Source: an uncultured Paracoccaceae bacterium
Lineage (GTDB): Bacteria; Pseudomonadota; Alphaproteobacteria; Rhodobacterales; Rhodobacteraceae
Length of the DNA stretch: 64,000 nucleotides
Assembly (NCBI GenBank): GCA_937146765.1
Contig: CAKZRP010000075.1
Location: 62,001-126,000, forward strand
Direction of reading: 5' to 3'
Positions 37,459 to 46,644 of this stretch are shown here, in pieces. How positions within the stretch are numbered: the first letter of the stretch is position 1; the number at the start of each line of letters is the position of its first letter. The notes under the pieces are model-generated. The model was not told the DNA's origin. It searched no databases and worked only from the letters and a program-made list of their open reading frames with translations. Made by a program: the position numbers and the translations under genes.

Positions 37459-38799
37459 TCACTTCACCCCCTCCGACAGGATCAGTGAAATCGCCGGAAA
37501 GGCGAGGATCAGGCCCAGCACCACAACGTCGGCACAAAGAAAGCGCCAGATGCCCGCAAAGATCGCCCCAATCGGCGCGGCGCGTCCCACCACATTCGAC
37601 AGCACAAAGACGTTTAGGCCGACGGGCGGGGTGATGAGGCCGATTTCAAGGAGCTTGACCACCACGACCCCGAACCAGATCAGGTTCATGCCGTAAGCTT
37701 CGACCATCGGCACCGCGAGCGGCAGGGTCAGCACCATGATGCCGATCGGATCGAGGAACATGCCAAGCGCGAGATAGACGAGACAAATGCACAGGAGGAG
37801 CATCGGAAAGGACATATTGGCCTCCCGCACCGTCTCCACCAAGGCGGGGGCAAGCCCGGTGAGGGCGATGGCCGCGACAAAGATCTTGGCCGCTGCCGCG
37901 ACGATAAAGATCGAGGTGGACTGGATACAGGTCTCGCGCACCGCCTGCCACATGTCGGGCAAGGTCAGGCGTCGCTGGGCAAAGCCGATCGCCGTGGTCG
38001 CCACCACAGAAACCGCCGCCGCCGCCGTAGCGGTGAAGAACCCGCCGTAGATGCCGACCACCACGATGACAAAGATCAGGACTGCGGGCCAAGCTTCCAT
38101 CGCGGCTTTCAGGCGCTCGGCCCCGCTGGCGCGGCTCCCCGCCGACGGGGCGACCTTGGGGTCAACGGCGGACCAGACCAGCACCACGGTGACAAAGCCC
38201 ACAAGGGTCAACAGCCCCGGCAGGATGCCCGCGAGGAACAGTTTAGAGACCGAGGTTTCGGTGAAAATCGCATAGACGATGAACAGGACGCTGGGCGGGA
38301 TCAGCGACCCCATGGTGCCCCCCGCCGCGACTGAGGCGGTGGCGAGGCGGTTGTCATAGCCCATTTTCAGCATCTCGGGCGTACAGATCCGCCCCATGGT
38401 CGAGGCGCAGGCGATGGAGGAGCCGGTGATCGCGGAAAACCCCGCGCAGCCCACAATCGACGCCATCGCCACCCCGCCGCGCAGCTGTTGCAGCCAGACG
38501 CGCGCAGAGTTGTAGACCGCAGTGGTGATCCCGGCGCGATAGGCGATATTGCCGAGCACCACAAAGAGCGGGATCATCGACAGATCAAAGCTGTGGATGA
38601 GGTCAAAGGAGTTCGAGAACACCAAGGAGGCGGTAGCCCGGATCGCCCGCTCCGGCATAAATGTGCCTGTGCGAAAGGCAAAGATCGCAAAGGCCGCCAA
38701 GGTCGCCACCCCCATCAAGGCAAAGGCAATCGGCACCCGCATCGCGAGCAACAGAAGCATGACGCCAAACGCGATCAATCCAATGGTAGCCGGATCCAT
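37459..38799 (-). CDS. dctM: TRAP transporter large permease (DctM)
   Basis: 'IYNSARVWLQ'-type DctM context: 'SIVGCAGFSAITGSSIACASTMGRICTPEMLKMGYDNRLATASVAAGGTMGSLIPPSVLFIVY'. Confidence 0.92.
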   Translation of the reverse strand: MDPATIGLIAFGVMLLLLAMRVPIAFALMGVATLAAFAIFAFRTGTFMPERAIRATASLVFSNSFDLIHSFDLSMIPLFVVLGNIAYRAGITTAVYNSARVWLQQLRGGVAMASIVGCAGFSAITGSSIACASTMGRICTPEMLKMGYDNRLATASVAAGGTMGSLIPPSVLFIVYAIFTETSVSKLFLAGILPGLLTLVGFVTVVLVWSAVDPKVAPSAGSRASGAERLKAAMEAWPAVLIFVIVVVGIYGGFFTATAAAAVSVVATTAIGFAQRRLTLPDMWQAVRETCIQSTSIFIVAAAAKIFVAAIALTGLAPALVETVREANMSFPMLLLCICLVYLALGMFLDPIGIMVLTLPLAVPMVEAYGMNLIWFGVVVVKLLEIGLITPPVGLNVFVLSNVVGRAAPIGAIFAGIWRFLCADVVVLGLILAFPAISLILSEGVK

Positions 38800-38866
38800 G
38801 AGGTCTTCCTGTTCGTTTTGAGGTCAGTACGCCGGGGGCAGGGCCAAACGGTCTGAGTGCCAGGGA

Positions 38867-39364
38867 TCAGTGTCCAAGCACGTCGATCTCTTCGCCCCGA
38901 AGGGCCGTGGCCGCGTCCACCACCACCATCACCAAAAGCCGCAGCCAGGCGAGGCTCATGCCGAGGACAAAGGCAAGCCGCCCGGGCCATTGCGGCAGGT
39001 TGAGATCGCCGTAAAACACGCTGGCGTTGCTCCACTGGTGCAAGAGCTCCTTGCCCCCGGCCCAGATCAGCGGGCTGAGCGCGAGAAGTGCAAAACCGCT
39101 GCCAAAGACCACAAACCAGTTCACCACCCGTGCGGGCAGAAAGTTCGTCACAAACTCCACCGCGATATGGGCGCGGGCCGTGGTCGCAGCGGCAAGCGGC
39201 ATGACGATGGCGATGACCATGAGTTCGCGCACCAGAATGATCGTGTCCGGCAGCGGCGCGGCAAAGACATTGAGCGCCACCACATCGGCAAAGATCAACA
39301 GTCCCAGAAGAATGGTGGCCAGCGCCGCCACATCCACAAAAATCCGCTCGATCCGTTCCAGCAT
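38867..39364 (-). CDS. dctQ: TRAP transporter small permease (DctQ)
   Basis: Four-TM DctQ-like protein between DctP and DctM genes. Confidence 0.88.
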   Translation of the reverse strand: MLERIERIFVDVAALATILLGLLIFADVVALNVFAAPLPDTIILVRELMVIAIVMPLAAATTARAHIAVEFVTNFLPARVVNWFVVFGSGFALLALSPLIWAGGKELLHQWSNASVFYGDLNLPQWPGRLAFVLGMSLAWLRLLVMVVVDAATALRGEEIDVLGH

Positions 39365-39451
39365 ATCCGTTTGGCCCTCCCCTGCCCGTTAATCTGATGT
39401 GTTGCCTGCGGGTCCGACAAGAGGCGCCGAACCCGCAGCTTCGGGGACCGG

Positions 39452-40513
39452 TTAGTTCCGGGTCCAGGGGTAGCCTTTGGCCTCCAGCTCGGCGGTATAA
39501 TCGACCACCGCCTGCTCGTAGACCTGCATCAGCGCCTCGGGGTCGAGGCCAACGCTCTTGGTGGTCTCCACCCATTCCGCAATAAAGGGCTGGGCGGCGG
39601 CGTTCAGCTTGTCGCGCTCTTCGGGGCTGACCTCGATCAGCTTCACCGGACGTTCGTAGCCATTGGTGCGCATCGCCTCGACCGCCTTGTTGTTGGCGCC
39701 CATCACGATCTGCGCGAATTTCTCCGGCAGCTCCTCGCCCACCTGGCGCAGGGCGGCCTGAACCTCCTCGGGGTAGCTGTCAAAGATCTGCTTGTTGAAG
39801 AACATGCCGTAGCCGCCGATCTGGCCCCAGTTCAACAGCGTGTAGCTGTCGATCTGCTCGTGCCATTTCAACGCCGGAACGATGTAAGAGTACCCTTGGG
39901 TGCAGTCGATCAACCCGGTGTCGAGCCCCTGATAGGCCTCATAGACGTCGAGGTTGACCATGGTCGCGCCCAATTCGCCAAAGACCTTGCCATAGACGCC
40001 GGCGCCGCGCACCTTCTTGCCCGCGATATCGGCGATCGAGGCGATCTCGCCGCCCTTACAGGCCACGTTCACATCCGAGGCGGTGAAGGTGCCGATATAG
40101 ACGAGGTTCTGCGCCGCGAGGTTCTCGGTCACCTCCGGCAGGCGCATCATCTTGTCCGCCGCGTGCATCCCCACCCAGGAATCCGGCCCGCCGAGCGGCA
40201 GGTCAGCCAGCGCATAGGCGGCCATCTCCTTGGGAAAATAGGCCGAGATGATGGAGCCTGCATCCGCCACGCCATCGCCGATGGATTGCACCGCCGAGGG
40301 CGCCTTGAACAGGGCGCCGCCCCATTGGATGTCCATCTTGATCTCGCCGCCGGAGACCTCGCCCAAGCGGTCGTTGAACCAGTTGAGTGCTGCGGGAACG
40401 GTGCCGCGCGGCGGGCCGGCATGGCCGTAAAAGATCACCGTCTCCGCAAGGGCCATGGAGCCCATGCCAAGGGTCAGGGCCGCCGTGGCCAATAGGGTCT
40501 TGAGAGTGTTCAT
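39452..40513 (-). CDS. dctP: TRAP transporter substrate-binding protein (DctP)
   Basis: Signal peptide MNTLKTLLATAALTLGMGSMALA; DctP-type 'GKKVRGAGVYGKVFGELGATMVNLDVYEAYQGLDTGLIDC'. Confidence 0.9.
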   Translation of the reverse strand: MNTLKTLLATAALTLGMGSMALAETVIFYGHAGPPRGTVPAALNWFNDRLGEVSGGEIKMDIQWGGALFKAPSAVQSIGDGVADAGSIISAYFPKEMAAYALADLPLGGPDSWVGMHAADKMMRLPEVTENLAAQNLVYIGTFTASDVNVACKGGEIASIADIAGKKVRGAGVYGKVFGELGATMVNLDVYEAYQGLDTGLIDCTQGYSYIVPALKWHEQIDSYTLLNWGQIGGYGMFFNKQIFDSYPEEVQAALRQVGEELPEKFAQIVMGANNKAVEAMRTNGYERPVKLIEVSPEERDKLNAAAQPFIAEWVETTKSVGLDPEALMQVYEQAVVDYTAELEAKGYPWTRN

Positions 40514-40562
40514 CCGAATGCCTCCTCCAGTCATCGGGATTTCATTTATTCCACTATGCAGA

Positions 40563-40583
40563 ATTAAATTCCGCAAGTGGAAA
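40563..40583 (-). promoter_or_regulatory. Candidate shared operator, copy A (minus strand TTTCCACTTGCGGAATTTAAT)
   Basis: 19 of 21 identical to 48800-48820; overlaps the dyad GCAGAATTAAATTCCGC at 40558-40574. Confidence 0.65.
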
Positions 40584-40704
40584 TTGTTAGCGCCAGTCGA
40601 TTTCTCTGCGACGCATGGTATGATCTGCGATGGCGCGGCTAGGGTCGCGCGATTGCGGTTTGGATTTCAGAACGTTACGCCAGCCGCGCCACAGCGCAGC
40701 GGGC

Positions 40705-42240
40705 TCAGGCCAGCTGGGTGGCGAAGGTCTCGATCAGCTTCGATTTCAGGATCTTGCCGGTCGGGGCGGCGGGCAGGTCCTGCGCCAAGACGATTCGCGA
40801 TGGCCGCTTATAGGGCGCGAGGCGGGTGGCGACGTAGTCCTTCAGCTCCGCTTCGGTCAGCGCGCTTTCGGCGGCCACTTTGACGAAAGCCAGCACCTCT
40901 TCGTTGCCTTCCACCGCGCGGCCCACCACGGCTGCGATAATCACGCCGGGATGGTCGGTCAGGATCGCCTCCACCTCCACCGGATAGACGTTAAAGCCGG
41001 AGCGGATGATCAGCTCCTTGGAGCGCCCGACGATATAAAGCCGCCCCTTCTCGTCATAGCGCCCGAGATCACCGGTGCGGAAAAACCCATCAGGTGTAAA
41101 GGCTTTGGCGCTTTGTTCGGGGTCGCGGAAATAGCCCTTCATCACCTGCGGGCCTGCCACCAGAACCTCGCCAATGCCCTCGGCGGGGTTGGCGCCCGTG
41201 GCCTCCAGATCGAGGCGAAAGCGGCATTGCCCCATGGGCCTGCCGACCGAGATATCGGGATCGCCGAGCGCGTTTTTGGTCGCGCAGACCCCGGCGGCGG
41301 CCTCGGTCATGCCATAGCCGTTCTGCAGGGCGACGCCGTAAAAGGCCTCCGCCTCGCGCTTCCAGGCCGGGTCGAGGGGAGCGCCGCCTGAGGAGACGTA
41401 GCGCAACAGCCCCCGCGTGTAGCGCGGCTTGCCCTGGCTGCGGGCGAAGTGAAAGAGATGCGCATGCATCTGCGGCACCGCCGGCAGGAAGGTCACATCC
41501 TCCTGCAGGGCTTCATAGAGCCGCTCTGCCGAAAACCGCGCCTCGAGCCGCATCGCGCCCTGCGACAGGGTCACCGCCAATAGGGTCACGATGCCGAAGA
41601 TATGCGACAAGGGCAGCGCGAGGAAACAAACGTCATCGGCGCGCAGGTCGCGCATGTCGGCAGCGGCGGCGGCGGCAGAGGCGAGGTTCTCATGGGTCAG
41701 CATCGCTGCCTTCGGCGCGCCGGTGGTGCCCGACGTATAGAGCAGCAGCGCAACCTGGTCCCGCCCCGCGGCACAGATCGCCTCCCTCACCGCGCCTTCG
41801 CGCGCTTGAACCGCGACGGTTCCGAAGGCGCCTGCGATGGGCTTGGCGGCAGAGCGCGCGGCATGGGCGGCAGCGGCCTCGGAGACATCGGTGGCAAAGA
41901 TCACCGCCGCGGGGTCGCTATGGGCGATCACTCGCGCCAGCTCGCTTTCGGTGCCGCGCGCGTTGATCATCACGGCTGTGGCGTCCAAGCGGCTGCAGGC
42001 AAAGAAGAACGCCGGCACCGAGGCGCAGTTTTCAAACACCAGCACGACCCGGTCCCCGGCCCTGACGCCCGCCTCGGTCAGCACCGCTGCCGCCTCAAGG
42101 CTCGCCGCAGCAAAGTCCGGCCAACTGCGCGGCTGACCGGTGAAGTCCACCAAGGCCTGCGCCACCCCCCGGTCGCGCGCGGCGGCGTCGAGCAGGTCGT
42201 GAATGCGACGACCGCCTTTGATCTCTGGCTGTTCTGTCAT
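40705..42240 (-). CDS. AMP-forming acyl-CoA ligase
   Basis: 'LLLYTSGTTGAPKAAMLTHENL', 'YGMTEAAAGV', 'FRTGDLGRYDEKGRLYIVGRSKELIIRSGFNVYPVEVE', C-terminal 'PTGKILKSKL'. Confidence 0.93.
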   Translation of the reverse strand: MTEQPEIKGGRRIHDLLDAAARDRGVAQALVDFTGQPRSWPDFAAASLEAAAVLTEAGVRAGDRVVLVFENCASVPAFFFACSRLDATAVMINARGTESELARVIAHSDPAAVIFATDVSEAAAAHAARSAAKPIAGAFGTVAVQAREGAVREAICAAGRDQVALLLYTSGTTGAPKAAMLTHENLASAAAAAADMRDLRADDVCFLALPLSHIFGIVTLLAVTLSQGAMRLEARFSAERLYEALQEDVTFLPAVPQMHAHLFHFARSQGKPRYTRGLLRYVSSGGAPLDPAWKREAEAFYGVALQNGYGMTEAAAGVCATKNALGDPDISVGRPMGQCRFRLDLEATGANPAEGIGEVLVAGPQVMKGYFRDPEQSAKAFTPDGFFRTGDLGRYDEKGRLYIVGRSKELIIRSGFNVYPVEVEAILTDHPGVIIAAVVGRAVEGNEEVLAFVKVAAESALTEAELKDYVATRLAPYKRPSRIVLAQDLPAAPTGKILKSKLIETFATQLA

Positions 42241-42291
42241 GGCGCCTCCTCCCCGAGTGCCTATAATTCCCGGCCTTTGCGCCCGGATGGC

Positions 42292-43074
42292 CTAGCGAAA
42301 GACCGGTTTTTCCTTGTTCAGAAAGGCGGTGATGCCGGTGCGGGCCTCCTCGCCCCCCAGCGCCGCCGCCATGGCGTCGCGCTCGCGCGCCAGTTGGTCC
42401 TCAAAGCTGCCGCCCTCCTCGGCGGTGTTGATCAGCGCCTTGATCTCAGCAATCGCACCTGCGGGACCGTGTTTGATCTCCGCTACGAGGGTCAGGGCGG
42501 TCTCGACCGCGCGCCCTTCGGAGACCAGATCGCTGACGACGCCGAGGGCATGGAGCCGCTCCGCCGCAAGAGGACGCCCCATAATTGCCATCTGCGCCAG
42601 TGTTGCCCGCGGGATCGCGCGGGACAGGGCCCAAGTCGCCCCGCCATCCGGCACCAAGCCCGCCTTGACGTAGGCAAGGGTAAAGCGCGCAAGCCTTGAC
42701 GCGACGATCATATCGCAGGCCATCGCAAGCGAGACTCCTGCCCCAGCGGCGCCGCCCTCAACGGCGGCAATCACCGGCTTTGGACAGGCGCGGATCGCGC
42801 GGATCACGTCGTGCAGCCGCTCGATATTGGCCTTGCGCTCCTTCAGCGTCATCTCGCGCCGCGCCTTCAACAGAGTGAGATCGCCGCCCGCGCAGAAAAA
42901 GCCCCCTTCGCCCGCCAGCACCACCGCGGCGACCTCTGGTGTCTCTGCAGCCCTGCGCAAGCCGTTGATCAGGCCCGCATAATACTCCGGACTCAGCGCA
43001 TTTCGGCGGGCGACGTTGCAGTTCCACAGAACCAGCGCGTCGCCGCGATGTTCGCTGCGGAACAGGTCAGCCAT
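42292..43074 (-). CDS. Enoyl-CoA hydratase/isomerase family protein
   Basis: Crotonase motifs 'VVLAGEGGFFCAGGDLTLLK' and 'KPVIAAVEGGAAGAGVSLAMACDMIVAS'. Confidence 0.9.
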   Translation of the reverse strand: MADLFRSEHRGDALVLWNCNVARRNALSPEYYAGLINGLRRAAETPEVAAVVLAGEGGFFCAGGDLTLLKARREMTLKERKANIERLHDVIRAIRACPKPVIAAVEGGAAGAGVSLAMACDMIVASRLARFTLAYVKAGLVPDGGATWALSRAIPRATLAQMAIMGRPLAAERLHALGVVSDLVSEGRAVETALTLVAEIKHGPAGAIAEIKALINTAEEGGSFEDQLARERDAMAAALGGEEARTGITAFLNKEKPVFR

Positions 43075-44204
43075 CAGGCGGCCTCCAGCCCGAGCTGGAT
43101 AAAGCGCTCCAGGTGGTGATCCACGTCGCCAAACAGATGGTCGATCATCACGATGCGGCGCACAAAATGCGACAGGGCGTATTCATCCGTCATGCCGATG
43201 CCGCCATGGAGCTGCACCGCCTCCTCGGCCACCAAGGCACCCACCCGACCGATCAGGTTCTTGGTGGCGCTGACGTGGCGTTCCCGCAGGGCGCGCGGGG
43301 CGTCCAGGTGACCGGCGAGGTTCACCACGGCAGAGCGGGCCTGCTCCACCTCGATCAGCACATCAGCCATACGGTGTTGCAGGGCCTGAAACTTGCCAAT
43401 GGCGCGACCAAATTGCTGGCGCTCCTTGAGATAGGTGATGGTCATCTCCTTGGCGCTTTCCATCGCGCCGAGGGCCTCGGCACTCACCGCGAGGGTGGCG
43501 CGGGCGAACACCTCCTCGATGACGTCATAGGCGGTGCCAGCGGTGCCAAGCCGGGCCTCCTCGTCCACGGCAACACTGTCAAAGGTCACAGTAGCGGCGG
43601 AGAACCCGTCAACGGTGACATGGCGCGTCACGGTCAAGCCGGGCGCATCGGTGGGCACGAGGATCAGCGACAGGCCATCGGTATCGCCCGCCGCACCGCT
43701 TTCGCGGACAGAGACCACCAGCATCTGCGCCTCAGCCCCGCCCAGCACATGGGTCTTGGTGCCGCTGAGGGTCATATCCGGCCCAAGCGCCAGCGACACA
43801 TCCGCGAGATCATAGCGGGTGCCGGGTTCCGCGTGGGCAAAGGCAAGGCGTGTCTCGCCCGCGATCACCTCGGCCACCAGCGCCTGTTGATCGGCGCGCC
43901 CCAGCTGCGCCACCAACCCGCCGCCCAGAATGGCGGAGGACAACACAGGTTCAATCCCCCCGGCGCGGCCCAGTTCCTCGAACACCAAGGCGATATCAAA
44001 ACCCGCGCCGCCAAAGCCGCCCTGATCCTCAGGAAACAGGGCGCCGAGGATGCCGAGTTCCGCCAGTTGCGCCCAAAGCGCGGCATCAAAGGGCGCGCCA
44101 GAGGCCAGCAGAGCGCGGCGCTTTTCATGGTCGGTGTTCTCGGTCAGGACACGCCGCAGCATGTCCTTGAGCATCGCGCGGTCTTCGGTCGGTGTGAAAT
44201 CCAT
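43074..44204 (-). CDS. Acyl-CoA dehydrogenase (PimD-like small subunit)
   Basis: 'LAELGILGALFPEDQGGFGG', 'YLKERQQFGRAIGKFQALQHRMADVLIEVEQARSAV'; paired with a second ACAD. Confidence 0.9.
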   Translation of the reverse strand: MDFTPTEDRAMLKDMLRRVLTENTDHEKRRALLASGAPFDAALWAQLAELGILGALFPEDQGGFGGAGFDIALVFEELGRAGGIEPVLSSAILGGGLVAQLGRADQQALVAEVIAGETRLAFAHAEPGTRYDLADVSLALGPDMTLSGTKTHVLGGAEAQMLVVSVRESGAAGDTDGLSLILVPTDAPGLTVTRHVTVDGFSAATVTFDSVAVDEEARLGTAGTAYDVIEEVFARATLAVSAEALGAMESAKEMTITYLKERQQFGRAIGKFQALQHRMADVLIEVEQARSAVVNLAGHLDAPRALRERHVSATKNLIGRVGALVAEEAVQLHGGIGMTDEYALSHFVRRIVMIDHLFGDVDHHLERFIQLGLEAA

Positions 44205-44219
44205 GTGCTTGCCCTGCCC

Positions 44220-45416
44220 TTAGAGTTCCAGAATGGCTTTGGTGATGATCCCGCGCTGGATCTCATTCGAGCCACCAAAGATCGACAGTTTGCGCATGTT
44301 GAAATAACTCGGCGCGGCGGCGGGCGCGTGCTCCGGCAGATCGAGGGTCTGGTTGTCACCGCCCTCAAGGTAGTCCGGCAGGAAGGGCATCGCATCCGGC
44401 CCGGTTGCGCGACGCAAGAGCGAGGTCAGCTCCTGTCGGATCTGGGTGCCCTTGATCTTCAGCATCGAGCTTTCCGCACCGGGGGCCTGCCCCTTGGCGG
44501 CCGCCGAGACCACCCGCAGATTGGTGGTGCGCATCGCCATCAGGTCGATTTCCACCTGCGCCATGCGGGCGGCGAAATGCGGGTTCTGCGCCAAGGGCTT
44601 GCCCCCGGACATGGTGCTCGCCGCCACCTGTTTCAGCGTCGCAAGCGCCGCGTTGGAAAACCCGACCCCGGCGATATTGGTCCGCTCATGGGTCAGCAGG
44701 TATTTGGCGTAGGTCCAGCCCTTGTTTTCCTCGCCCACCAGATTGGCGACGGGAACGCGGACGTTGTCGAAAAAGACCTCGTTCACCTCTGCCTCGCCAT
44801 CAATCAGCGTGATCGGGCGCACGGTGACGCCGGGGGTCGCCATGTCGATCAGCAGGAAGGAAATCCCCTCTTGCGGCTTGCCCTCGGTGCCGGTGCGGAC
44901 AAGGCAGAAGATCCAGTTGGCGTGCTGGCCAAGGGTGGTCCAGGTCTTTTGCCCGTTGACCACGTAATGATCGCCCTCGCGCACCGCACGGGTCTTGAGG
45001 CTGGCCAGATCCGAGCCCGCGCCGGGTTCGGAATAGCCCTGACACCACCAATCCTCGCCACTGAGGATGCGCGGCAGGTAGTGGCGTTTCTGCTCTTCCG
45101 AGCCGAAGGCCAGCAGCACCGGTGCCAGCATCATCAGGCCAAAGGGCACCACGCGGGGCGCATAGGCGAGGCAGGCCTCTTCTTCAAAAATCTGCCGCTG
45201 CACCGCGTCCCATTCCGCCCCGCCATAGGCGGCGGGCCAATTCGGCGCCAACCAGCCTTGCGCGTTGAGGAGGGCGTGCCATTCCTCCATCTCGGATTTG
45301 GTCAGGCGTTTGCCCAGACGCACTTTCTCGCTCAGCCGTTTGGGCAGGTTGTTGGCGAGAAAGCTTCGCACCTCGGCGCGAAAGGCCTCCTGTTCGGCGG
45401 TGTAGCTCAGGTCCAT
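44220..45416 (-). CDS. Acyl-CoA dehydrogenase (PimC-like large subunit)
   Basis: 'WWCQGYSEPGAGSDLASLKTRAVREGDHYVVNGQKTWTTLGQHANWIFCLVRT'. Confidence 0.92.
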   Translation of the reverse strand: MDLSYTAEQEAFRAEVRSFLANNLPKRLSEKVRLGKRLTKSEMEEWHALLNAQGWLAPNWPAAYGGAEWDAVQRQIFEEEACLAYAPRVVPFGLMMLAPVLLAFGSEEQKRHYLPRILSGEDWWCQGYSEPGAGSDLASLKTRAVREGDHYVVNGQKTWTTLGQHANWIFCLVRTGTEGKPQEGISFLLIDMATPGVTVRPITLIDGEAEVNEVFFDNVRVPVANLVGEENKGWTYAKYLLTHERTNIAGVGFSNAALATLKQVAASTMSGGKPLAQNPHFAARMAQVEIDLMAMRTTNLRVVSAAAKGQAPGAESSMLKIKGTQIRQELTSLLRRATGPDAMPFLPDYLEGGDNQTLDLPEHAPAAAPSYFNMRKLSIFGGSNEIQRGIITKAILEL

Positions 45417-45428
45417 TGCGGCCTCCGC

Positions 45429-46607
45429 TCAGAAAATCTCAAAGAGGCCGGCCGCGCCCTGACCGCCACCGATGCACATGGTCACCACGCCCAGCTTTGC
45501 CCCGCGCCGCTTGCCCTCAAGCAGGATATGCCCGGTCATCCGCGCGCCGGTCATGCCGAAGGGATGCCCGATGGAGATCGACCCACCGTTCACGTTGCAG
45601 ATCGCCGGATCAATCTCCAGCCGGTCGCGGCAATAGAGCGCTTGGGAGGCGAAGGCTTCGTTCAGTTCCCAAAGGTCGATGTCAGAGACCTTGAGCCCAT
45701 GGCGTTGCAGCAGACGCGGCACCGCAAAGACCGGACCGATGCCCATCTCATCAGGCTCGCAACCAGCGGTGACAAAACCTTTGAACGCGCCGAGCGGCTC
45801 CAGCCCCTGCTGTGCTGCCAGATCCGCGTCCATCACCACCAGCGCCGCCGCACCGTCCGACAGTTGCGAAGCATTGCCGGCAGTGACAAAATTGCCCTCG
45901 CCGCGCACGGGGTTCAGGCTTGAGAGCCCCTCCAGCGTGGTGTTCGGACGGTTGCAATCGTCCATCGCGAAGGTGACCTCCTGATAGGAGACCTCCTTGG
46001 TTTCCTTGTCGGTGATCTTCTGCGTCACGGTGATCGGCACGATCTCATCGGCGAATTTGCCAGAGGCCTGCGCGGCGGCGGTGCGCAGCTGGCTTTCGAG
46101 CGACAGCTGGTCCTGCGCCTCGCGGCTGATGCCATAGCGCTGTGCGACGATATCGGCAGTCTCAATCATGGTCATATAGACCTCGGGTCGGTTCGCCTCG
46201 ATCCAGGCATCCCGGCGTTGGGCGGGGCGCGACGGGGGCATCTGGCTGATACTTTCCACCCCGCCCGCGATGGCGGCAGAGGCGCCCTCCATCACCACGG
46301 CATGAGAGGCCATCGCCACCGCTTGCAGGCCGGAAGAGCAGAAACGGTTCACCGTCGCCGCCGCCACAGTCACCGGCAGACCTGCCCGGATCACCGCCTG
46401 CCGCGCGATATTGCCGCCGGTCCAGCCCTCGGGGTAGCCGCAGCCGATAAAGGCATCCTCAATCAGCGCAGGGTCCACCTTGGAGCGCTCGACCGCATGC
46501 TGGATCGCGTGACCCGCCATCTCGGCCCCATGGGTGTCGTTGAAGGCACCGCGATAGGATTTGGCCAGACCAGTGCGGGCGGTGGAGACGATAACAGCTT
46601 GTTTCAT
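45429..46607 (-). CDS. Acetyl-CoA acyltransferase / thiolase
   Basis: '[16 protein letters not shown]', '[20 protein letters not shown]', C-terminal '[14 protein letters not shown]'. Confidence 0.94.
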   Translation of the reverse strand: MKQAVIVSTARTGLAKSYRGAFNDTHGAEMAGHAIQHAVERSKVDPALIEDAFIGCGYPEGWTGGNIARQAVIRAGLPVTVAAATVNRFCSSGLQAVAMASHAVVMEGASAAIAGGVESISQMPPSRPAQRRDAWIEANRPEVYMTMIETADIVAQRYGISREAQDQLSLESQLRTAAAQASGKFADEIVPITVTQKITDKETKEVSYQEVTFAMDDCNRPNTTLEGLSSLNPVRGEGNFVTAGNASQLSDGAAALVVMDADLAAQQGLEPLGAFKGFVTAGCEPDEMGIGPVFAVPRLLQRHGLKVSDIDLWELNEAFASQALYCRDRLEIDPAICNVNGGSISIGHPFGMTGARMTGHILLEGKRRGAKLGVVTMCIGGGQGAAGLFEIF

Positions 46608-46644
46608 GGTAAGTTTCCTCTCGGAGGCAATGGGGTCAGGGCGT

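Noticed and set aside
43113-45923. 936-aa plus-strand ORF
   Set aside because: Antisense shadow of the two acyl-CoA dehydrogenase genes and part of the thiolase; no protein-family motifs.
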